From Larix sibirica (lineage: Eukaryota; Streptophyta; Pinopsida; Pinales; Pinaceae): a DNA stretch of 16,285 nucleotides. The stretch lies in NCBI GenBank assembly GCA_004151065.3, contig NWUY0300003564.1, positions 108,747 through 125,031 of the forward strand. Direction: 5' to 3'. Under the pieces are notes generated by a model. That model saw only the letters and a program-made list of their open reading frames with translations. It did not search any database and was not told the origin of the DNA. Positions 8,121 to 16,285 of the stretch are shown here, piece by piece. Within the stretch, counting starts at the first letter, position 1. Each line of letters starts with the position of its first letter. Both the position numbers and the translations under genes were made by a program.

Positions 8121-9643
8121 AGAAATATTTCAAACCAATACAAACTCTCTATTGACCAATATTTCAAACCACAAAAACCTTAATCGAGGATTTTCTTAAC
8201 ACTAGATTGAGCTATTTGGGAAAACTTGTAAAATGGATGATTTTCCGCTTAAATTGCAGAATTCGAACCCTCTTACTACATAATTTTCTACAATTACAAC
8301 TTTTAGAGGGTGAAACTCCTTCATCTCATTCATCTTAGGTGGTAGAGTGAAGGTCATTTTATTCATCTATAAATCCTCTATCAAATGGCATATCATTTTC
8401 ACACTTTTTTCATATTATATTTATTTTATTTCTTTTAAAAATTATACTAAAATTTGTTTCCTATAATTTGAAAGGTGCTCGAGAAAAAATAATAATATAA
8501 AAAACACACAACCAAAAAATTAAAAAATTATGTGGGATCCCTATGGATATTTTCTCTTAAAAACAATATTTTTTTTGTTTTTCAATTTATGTAAATGGTT
8601 CGAGAAATATTGACAGGAATAAAAATGTGTATAAATAATGGTTCAAATATTAATGGGTCTACCTTATATATATATATATGTTGGGATCTACAAAGTTCTA
8701 TGTAGATGTTCCTCCTAAATATTTTTTGAAAATTATATATTGGACATTGAATTATTTAATGGGAATAAAACTCACTTGTTAACTTTTCGATAAATTTGCA
8801 TGGACGAGAGTTTAATTAAATGCATGTTTTCACATTAATATTTTTTGAGATAAATAACATTAGAAAGACAACTCAATTCACTACAATTGTTTTTATATTT
8901 TAGTACACATCAAAATTCACAAGGCTTATATGATTTTTGACAAACTAAATCTAAAAAATGTAAAATAACAAATTTTCATCACCACATTTAATTGAAAATT
9001 GTTATCCATTTTCATGGATTCACCCCTTTTGGGTACCCACAAAGGTGTAAATGATTGTTGAATGATGATTCCACCAATATTCTCTATGTGTAAGCTTCCC
9101 ATGCACATTTTTATCTAATTAATGAATAATATTTTTGTTTAAGATGCTAATAAATGTATCTATCCTAAAGCATATAATACCTAAAAAATAGAAAGGGAAA
9201 TAAATTGTTGTTTCCTCAAAACCTTGTTACATCCCTGGTTTGGGGGAAATTTTGATACTTGAACTTAAAAAAATTTCAACTTCATGATTTTAAATCGTTT
9301 ATTTATGAATTATTTATAGTATTTTATATGGAATTTCCTCTTTTGACCCCACTAATCCCATGTAATTTTCACCTTCTAAGGGAAGTTTATGGTGGAATTA
9401 CCTGAATCTATTTTTTTTCCTTATTTCTAAAGACCATAACTAGTACATCTTATCACTTCAAAAATATATTGAACCAGATTCTAAACTTTTTATTCTATGT
9501 ACTTTTCTATGTTCTATATCAATCCTTTTCTATGTCATTTATCAACCCTAGAAATTTCACCCAATTAAAATGATCGAAAATTAAAGTTAGATAAAAAATC
9601 GTAAGATGGCTCATATGAAGGATCCAAACCAAGAATCAACTAC
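8121..9643. other. AT-rich non-coding stretch
   Basis: No supported gene. A short (ta)n run lies near 8667-8680. A duplicated atatttcaaacca occurs near 8126 and 8159. A tgttacatccctgg word near 9224 resembles the start of some plant Gypsy LTRs, but has no partner end. The lower part next to 9643 may be the 5' leader of the Copia-like element at 9656-10006, but no gag frame is visible. Confidence 0.4.
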
Positions 9644-9655
9644 TATGATACCAAA
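9644..9655 (-). other. Primer-binding site for initiator-Met tRNA
   Basis: Minus strand reads TTTGGTATCATAG immediately after the LTR end AACA. TGGTATCA is an exact match to the first eight bases of the usual plant Met-tRNA primer site (TGGTATCAGAGC), followed by one mismatch and AG. Its position two bases from the LTR edge is typical. Confidence 0.7.
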
Positions 9656-10006
9656 TGTTATGGACCAAATATATAATAAGCCTAAAAAATATCAAATTCA
9701 GTGATTTCAAATGCAAATCATGTGAAATAGTGAACGAATAAGAATCCTCCTTGAGGGGACAACCTCTGCTTACAATATATCAAATGCTCAAAGATAATAT
9801 GATCATTCAAGTGAGTCTCCTTGATGTTTACATATAAGAGAAAAAGGACTAGAATGTAATAATAATAAATTAATATAACTATAACTAATGTAAACATAAT
9901 GAATGACAGATACATTTAGGGTCTTGACAAGTTAACCTTACATTCTTTCACTATGTAGGGTCTTGACAAGGTAACCTTACATTCCTTGACTATGTAAATA
10001 TTTACA
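9656..10006 (-). mobile_element. Copia-like LTR remnant, about 351 bp
   Basis: The inner edge is well supported: the minus strand ends GGTCCATAACA, directly followed by a tRNA-Met primer site. The outer edge is proposed at 10006, where the minus strand begins TGTAAATATTTAC, giving TGT...ACA ends. Inside (minus sense) a CTCTTATATG box is followed by a GCAGAGGTTGTCCCCTC motif, similar in layout to the LTR at 5347-5849 although the sequences differ. The outer part holds a 39-bp tandem duplication. No matching 3' LTR is found lower in the window and no pol domains are visible, so the element is truncated or its interior is badly decayed. Confidence 0.55.
9917..9994. repeat. 39-bp tandem duplication inside LTR U3
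   Basis: Units 9917-9955 and 9956-9994 both read tagggtcttgacaag, a t-or-g, then taaccttacatt and (c)tatg, with only a few differences. They lie in the upstream (U3) part of the minus-strand LTR. Tandem repeats in U3 often act as enhancer-like elements in LTR retrotransposons; that role here is inference. Confidence 0.75.
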
Positions 10007-12760
10007 GGCACCTTCCTCTCCTCTATGTTTTCTACAATTGTTATATTATTCTTTTGAATCAATGAAAATAACATCTACAAAATTTGTCCTATTTCTATCC
10101 AATAGAAAATGCCATCTCTCTACCTTTTTTTTCAATCAAATTTATCCACCTTTCCATGTAATGCAGATTTTTGCTTACACAATAAATGCTTCAACTCATT
10201 GTTTTGTAGTAATAACACTTATACAACTTTTAAGAAAAAATGGTCATGTTTGTATTCCAATCACGGAGAACCAAATATCAAACATGTAACAAAAACTAAA
10301 ACCATTTTATCCATTTTTTTACCCTCCACACCTTAACTACCTTTACTTCATTTCTTTAAGCTTTATTTTCAATAGAATCCTAGCATCTTCCACCCAACCT
10401 ATTGGTATTTCCAATTTCCTTTCACCGTATGTTATAAAATCATGCGATGTATTTCAGATGTATTCAAAAAAATTAAATATCATTTCTTCTTTAAAACAAA
10501 CAATGCAAATTTTCGTACCTACTACAATGCAAATTTGTGTACCTTGTAGGATCTCCAACATGGCTTCTAGTTATATTGGGCACATTCAAAAGAGGACTGT
10601 TAATATTCCTTATTTCATGTCACCTTTTTTATTCAAAATAATACTGAACATAAAGTGAATCTAAATGACAATATGAACAAAGCATAAGAATAATGAGTCT
10701 CATCTATTAAGAAATTATCGTGCATTTTCTTTCACCTATGCATGTTCGCTATTAAAGACCTTCCCATGCACAAAATAATGCCATATTCCATTCTAATAAA
10801 AGTAATTGTTTGAATGTCCCTCACCTACAACTTAATTTTACATATAAATACTTTTACTTACAAGTACAAGCATAATTAGTATGATGTACTTGTTTAAGAA
10901 TAGGGTTTGAAATTTACTTCCAAAGGAAATTTCCAACATATGCATTGACCTTTCAACTTTCATTGAGATACCAAATATCTTAAATATCAGTATGAAAAAA
11001 AACAACTTAGAGACTTTTGCTAACATTGTCATTCATATAACACTTGTTTCCCCATTGTCCTTTCTTCCAAGCTCACCGCACTCCACACAATCTATATGTG
11101 TGCTTAATTTTCCAACACTTTTGTGTGCAATATAAATTTTATCTACATGCAGATCAATGGTATGAATAAAGAAAAACTTGTAGATGCCCTCCAAGAATCA
11201 TTGTTGAATCTACTAAATAAGCATGCATATATTTTTAAAATAGCAGATCTATAAATTAACTAACAAGATTATTTTCTTAAATATCAATAAACAGATCTAA
11301 CATTAAAATAATAAGTTGATTTTCATCAAATAAATTCAAATGGAATATTCGACATTAAAAAAAATCATCTTTGTCTTTATATTCTACCAATACAATAACT
11401 TGAACAAAATAGAAGAATCATTGAATAAACCATTATAGTAACCTCGGACTCTTTGTCGCGAGATTCTAAAGAGTATAGATGTTGTCAAAATCCCATGTGC
11501 AAATATATTTTCAAATACCAATCATTAATGTCCACCAGAAAGCACCTTACCACTCCCAAAAGGTACTCTTCTTCCCATGGGACCCCCGAGCCGCAATGGG
11601 GTTGAATGCAAGAAATCGCTACCATAGTCTAGGAATGTAGGTTGCTACTAGGAGGCTCCCAACCTCTTTCATAGAGTGATGAACCAAACCCTAAACAATC
11701 ACTGTGTAAATCTAGCATAATATATGTCATCAAACAATAGGGTAAAAGAGACGAGAGCCTCATGCTCTCTCCTTCTCTTTATAGATTTCCAAGCTTTCCA
11801 TGCATCTCATCCATGCATAATTCCAATTTTTTTTAATTACTTATTCTTTTATTATTCACCCACAAAGTGTCACTTTTCTCCTCATTCTATTTTTGTAATT
11901 TTTAATTTGAGATTTACTCTCACCTAAACTCTTAGATTTTCTCTAAGATGATTCCTTCAATTTCTTCTAATTGTGTGTGTGCATGTGTTTACTTAATATT
12001 TTGAGTTAAATTATTTTCTCTCTTTTATTTATTCACAATTTCATATCTATGTGCAAGTAATAATTTATGATATTTTTATTTCCTCCTAATTTAATTAAAA
12101 TATTTTTCTATTTCTTTTAAAACACACATTCTTACCCCCCTTTAGTATTCTATTTTTACTATCGTGTTCTCATTTCGATGGCCATATTGAGGGTTCCATG
12201 TTCCGTGCATGCCCTTCAAATATCCCTTTTGTGGTCAGGAATGGTACGATGACTGAGACCTCATTAACGTAATCCACCGACCCTATTGAAGGACTAATGG
12301 TTCCTAGGGAATAAGACTGAGTCCGTATTTTGTGCCCCCTATTCTAATCCTCATGAGTGGCTGAATCCGTGGCCTACCCTCACAAAAACATGCATCTGAC
12401 AAGCAAAATCCTCTCTCGCTTTTGAACTCATCATGTGGAGAAATCGCTAGTATTATATCTCCTTCCCATTCAACCCCATTACCTGATGTGGACCGATTGG
12501 AAATCGCAATCCAGTACTTGTATGTAAAACACTACACGAAACAAATCTATCTAAATAAAGAATAATATATTAATTTATATTAGGTCAACATCACTTGTCA
12601 TTGATACCCTGACTCAATCCAAATTCCACGCGGTATTGATGCCACCTTGTATCACATGTACCTGTCTTTTATTGTCACACTTGACAACCCATCAAAAGTA
12701 CATCCTATAAATAACATTTATGTATTCACTTAATCATCCTTCCCTATTATCATGGCATCA
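10007..12760. other. Long non-coding AT-rich stretch
   Basis: Several short frames exist on both strands (10038-10336, 10458-10658, 10838-11032, 11724-11927), but they are rich in Phe, Ile, Ser and Lys as expected from AT-rich DNA. They show no motifs and overlap in alternative frames. Base composition is less AT-rich at about 11560-11720 and 12180-12540. That could mark an old element, possibly the LTR of the Gypsy-like remnant ending near 12947, but no left boundary could be fixed. Confidence 0.4.
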
Positions 12761-12860
12761 TAAACATTTGATTATCATCAAATCATTATTTCATAACTTT
12801 ATAACAAATATAAACATATCATCATCATCAAATCATTATTTCATAATTTCAAACATATAA
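12761..12860. repeat. 50-bp tandem duplication
   Basis: Units 12761-12810 and 12811-12860 each start taaacat and share atcatcaaatcattattt and cataa at the same offset of 50. The interior atcatcatc run differs slightly. No coding role is visible. Confidence 0.7.
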
Positions 12861-12933
12861 CTTTAAAACATCCCACCTATTAATCAAAGCATTATTTTCA
12901 ACACATGGTCATTCCAATCATCCTCTAAGTAAA

Positions 12934-12982
12934 AGTGGGGCACTACATACACCTCCTCTTCAAGAAACTTTGTCTTGAAGTT
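12934..12982 (-). mobile_element. Possible Gypsy-type polypurine tract and 3' LTR start
   Basis: In minus sense a purine-rich GAAGAGGAGGTG is followed by TGTAGTGCCCCAC, a TGTxxTGCCCC start seen in many plant Gypsy LTRs. The sequence just before it can be read as LQDKVS, resembling the end of some Gypsy polyproteins, but only a few residues support this. The site also holds a perfect 8-bp inverted repeat (cttcaaga and tcttgaag, 7-bp spacer, 12958-12980). A 5-bp inverted pair (tgtag at 11637, ctaca at 12943) would define an LTR of about 1.3 kb, but that is weak evidence. Confidence 0.3.
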
Positions 12983-14186
12983 TTAGAATAGATAATGATC
13001 TACTAACACGGAAGTATTTATCATATTAGTGAAGGTGGAAATGCATTCAAGCACAATAATGTACACAATCCTAGCTACAATGGGGCATTACAAAACTTCT
13101 CTCCTTTAGAGCCATTTTGTATTAGCTAAAATCGTATAGTCCTAACATATTGTTTTCTATGAAGTGCTTAACTAACTTTTTGTCTTGATTTCCAAGGAAA
13201 CAAATCATATTTTTACGATCATAGCTTGGAATGCACAATTAAAAATACAAAATAGTTGTGAATTTCTAAAGTTGCCATTTTAGTAGAAATATTTCCAAAT
13301 TTAACATAAGTCTCTTATTAGCAATTGAAAAGGATGTATCAATGATTTTCCCATGTTTTCACCAATTTATTTTGCATGCATCATTAACATCATGAGTGAA
13401 TGCCATAATTTTCAAATTCGAAAAACATTAGCATCCTACCATGGTTTAAATCAAGAAGTAGATCACTACAGTGTAAACATTGTCTGTCTTCTTTTTAAAA
13501 GGCTACTTAAGTTCTTAAGAGATCTGACCTAGATATTTGTGACTTTTTTTTTGCAACTTAAATTTATTTTTCATTCAATTTTTTGTATTGCTGGAAATGC
13601 ATATGGGTTCATATATAATTTGTTACTATTTTATTTCATCCATTGTGCATACTTATTGTGTTTTTTTATATTTGGAAAATAAAGTATGAAGATTTGACAT
13701 TAGAGACTATAATGTGCCATATTTCCTCTACCATGTTGTTTCTATTTTGTTGCTCATATCTCATTTTTTCCCTTTAAAATCCATTGAGAATCTTCAACAT
13801 ATTTTTTCTACAAAACAATCATTTTCAATACTTTGGTGTTATGTTATTTCCAACCTTAGTTGTATACATGAAGTTGTATAAGTTGTTCAAATTGTCCTTG
13901 GGATCTCTATAATATTTTGAATTCTATTAATGGACCTCACTTAATCTTTCAAAGAAAATAAGTGTCGACTATATGAATTATAGTAGGGCCTTATTTTTAA
14001 AAGAACCCATTCTCCAACGAAAAATCATTAAATTCTGTTTCGATCAATAACAAAACCTAATTCAGTGCAATTTCATCTTTATTTTTCTTGTTTTGGCATA
14101 CTATTTTCTCCATCTTGCATACTACTTTCTTAATTGTTCTTTCTTAAACTGTGCTAATATGTGTAAAAATTGAACTTTTGGTATGG
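12983..14186. other. Non-coding stretch with a second LTR-start-like word
   Basis: Minus strand AAAGGAGAGAAG is followed by a TGTAATGCCCC near 13082-13092, closely resembling the site at 12934-12982 about 145 bp away. This may be a duplicate of the same junction. The rest is AT-rich with no supported genes. Confidence 0.35.
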
Positions 14187-14304
14187 CTAGAATAGATAGT
14201 TTCTCACCTTTAGGTTCCTTGTTTTCATGCACCATTGACACCATTCTAGAATAGATAGTCTCTCACCTTTAGGTTCCTTGTTTTCATGCACCCTAAAAAG
14301 AGCA
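14187..14304. repeat. 59-bp tandem duplication with a partial third copy
   Basis: ctagaatagatagt is followed by tctcacctttaggttcc and ttgttttcatgcacc at 14187-14233 and again at 14246-14292; I count one mismatch in 47 bases. The junction word ccattctagaa recurs again at about 14315-14325, suggesting a third, truncated unit. The high identity implies a recent duplication. Confidence 0.85.
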
Positions 14305-14409
14305 TTTTATGACGCCATTCTAGAAAAGTAAGTGCATCATGCCACTCGGAGGAACCTTCTTTTCTTTATTATGCCCAAGTAACACTTTCATACTTTCATC
14401 ATTACTTAT

Positions 14410-14697
14410 AAATTCATTTTTCCTTGGTAGAGATTGTCCTTTGTATTGTTGTCAATATCATGGCTATATATACTTCTGATGCCTCAATTTTCTAGTCAAC
14501 CCTTGGAGTAGCGAAAAGCCCTATTCATGTTTTCATTTTGGTTACAATAACTTAAATTCATTTTGCCTTGGTAAAGATTGTCCTTTGTATTCTTGTCAAT
14601 ATCATGGCTCTATATACTTGTGATGCCTCAATTTTCTAGTTAACCTTTGGAGTAGTGAAAGGCCCTATTCATGTTTTCATTTTGGTTACAATAACTT
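14410..14697. repeat. 144-bp direct tandem duplication
   Basis: Units 14410-14553 and 14554-14697 align without gaps over 144 bases with about nine substitutions (about 94% identity by eye). Both run from aaattcattt to ggttacaataactt. No frame stays open through either copy. The lack of indels and the high identity suggest that this is one of the youngest events in the window. Confidence 0.9.
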
Positions 14698-14974
14698 TTT
14701 TCATTGTAATCACATTATTACTTTTAGTGACAAATTGCATTTTGGTTATGTTAATCCTTTTAATCCTATTGAGTTGTTTTACAATTTCTTCCATCCATTA
14801 GTGACCATGCCTTATTAACTCCATAACGATCATTGCACTATATTTTCTTGACAAATTATTTTCATTGGCATTTATATATCTAATATATTTTTCGATCCGT
14901 GATACTATCCTCTATTGCTAATTAGTGCTCAACGTATGTTTCATTTTGTTAAGTTAATGCAGCAATTCACTTAT

Positions 14975-16030
14975 GATGATGTTGATGGCATTTCAAAATG
15001 GTTGAAGATCATATTTTGGAATTCTACGATGCTTCACAATCACTTATCATTTCAAAATATTTCATGATATTATAGGATCTCAACATATCCCAATGTAGTA
15101 AGGAAATGGTTTGATTTTCATTATTTTGTCATCTTAGTTTTAATAGCCACAAATTTGGCTTATTATTATATTCCAAATCCATAATTTTCTCTTAAAGTAT
15201 ATCTAGTAAACATATGGTTGTCTATCAACCTTATTTTCTTTAGAGCACAATATCGGTCTATTCATGGTTGCACTATTTCTCATTACCATTTGGAAATGGT
15301 TATGTTGATAACATTGCAATGTTATTATATAAAAAATGTTTTTTTTAAAGCATGGTGAGGCTAAACAATTATTTATTGCTAATAACATATTACTGAATTC
15401 GTTTATTTGAAACAACATTTTTTTTTGTTATGTTCATAGCATTTCAAAATGGTTCATAAGCATATTTTATTTTTGGAATTCTAGGTTGCTTTGGAGTTAC
15501 TTTCAAATTCAATATATACTATCATGATATAATAAGATCTTGACATCTCACATGTAATGATGATTTCTTCATTATTCCTTTGACATCATAATGTTTTCAC
15601 TAGTTGCCTATTTTTTTTTATTTATGATATACTTCAGATCCATACTTTGTTATTTAAGTATTCCTCGGTAATGCTATCGTTTTATCAAACTTTTTTCTTT
15701 TGAAATACAATATAGATCTATTCGTGCTTGCACTATTTTCCATTCCCATTTGGTTATCGTTATGTTGAGAACATTGCAAAGTTCTTAGACTCTTTTCTGA
15801 ACTTTACAAAGCTGCATAATCCCATATAGGTGCTTTAATTCATGTTTTGCACATAATATTTTTTCCATGTATTATGTTTTATGTTTTCTTGAATGCTTAT
15901 TTGTTTTAATTATTTTTTTTAATTCATTGTTTTGAAATGGAAATTATTTTATGGTCATGTTAATAGCATTGCATATTGTTTATGAGCGTGTTTTTCTAAT
16001 TTTTTTATGTTTTTGAGTTACATGTTGTAA
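14975..16030. repeat. Degenerate tandem array, unit about 450-460 bp, two copies plus a partial third
   Basis: Copy 1 (about 14975-15340) and copy 2 (about 15425-15795) share, in order, gcatttcaaaatggtt, ttttggaattcta, atatcatgata-like words, tccata, a gtctattc/gatctattc word, a ttgcactattt word and tatgttga(t/g)aacattgcaa. The offset is 451 at the start and 460 at the end, so small indels have accumulated. A partial third copy begins near 15955 (tgttaatagcattgca, then gagttac). A short word of the form ttatgtt(n)atagcatt(n)caaa also recurs inside each unit. No coding frame is supported. Confidence 0.65.
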
Positions 16031-16178
16031 AGGAGGTTAAGGTTATTACATATGGAATTCACTTTGTTGATCAATATCTTATCACGTTCATTCGTAAAGG
16101 TTTTTTTTAATTATGAAAAGTAAGGTTAATATATAGTAAGTATTGAGTGGCAATGAGTAGGCTATGGGTTATTATAGG

Positions 16179-16268
16179 TATTGGGAGGTATAAAAATAGG
16201 GTATTTAGTAAAAATAGGGAATATTTCGTAAAAATGAGGTTTTTAAATTAAAAATATGTATTGGGAGG
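16179..16268. repeat. Short dispersed direct repeats at the window edge
   Basis: tattgggagg occurs at 16179-16188 and 16259-16268. Between them taaaaatagg or taaaaatgagg occurs three times (16191, 16209, 16229). This may be the start of another tandem array cut by the window end. Confidence 0.5.
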
Positions 16269-16285
16269 AGGGCTCAACAAAAGGA

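Noticed and set aside
10038-11032. Several short frames on both strands
   Set aside because: Phe/Ile/Ser/Lys-rich, overlapping and without motifs, as expected from AT-rich non-coding DNA.
12761-12860. CRISPR-like repeat array
   Set aside because: Adjacent 50-bp direct duplicates without spacers in a plant-like sequence; a plain tandem duplication.
15203-15418. Minus-strand 71-codon frame
   Set aside because: It lies across the 450-bp repeat array; I see no recognisable motif and found no matching open frame in the second copy.

Overview
The window looks like plant nuclear DNA. It is AT-rich, has scattered single N gap bases, short intron-like gaps with GT-AG borders, plant-type LTR retrotransposon remnants and many decayed tandem repeats. 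A large repeat-rich genome such as a gymnosperm would fit, but nothing here fixes the species. I see no bacterial-style genes, rRNA, tRNA or CRISPR array, and no intact long coding region. Most short open frames look like chance or decayed sequence.

Left end (about 0.4-3.3 kb): the most structured part is a decayed tandem gene duplication on the minus strand. Two copies of a main exon (about 798-1563 and 2424-3302, offset about 1.74 kb) share a splice acceptor, a start codon and an aligned protein that I cannot assign to a family. Between them lie four small exon-like blocks (2199-2327, 2014-2093, 1827-1907, 1647-1724), separated by short introns (83-106 bp) with matching acceptor and donor flanks. 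A fifth block at about 444-528 sits where the tandem copy of the first small exon should be. Several in-frame stops are glutamine codons in the sister copy, so part of the decay is by C-to-T change. A roughly 230-bp segment (about 560-795) with its own open frame replaces the C-terminal part of copy 1.

Middle (3.3-10 kb): mostly non-coding. Two Copia-like LTR remnants lie in minus orientation, at 5347-5849 and 9656-10006. Each is next to a primer-binding site for initiator-Met tRNA, decayed in the first and well kept in the second. A broken, charged, coiled-coil-like reading frame is at 7415-7804 (minus), and a short tandem repeat is near 8 kb.

Right part (10-16.3 kb): no genes recognised. 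There is a possible Gypsy-type 3' end at about 12.95 kb (minus), then repeats at growing scale: 50 bp x2 (12761-12860), 59 bp x2 (14187-14304), 144 bp x2 (14410-14697, about 94% identical), and a degenerate unit of about 450-460 bp x2 plus a partial third (about 14975-16030).

No set of working genes acts together here. The window records local duplication, retroelement insertion and decay.
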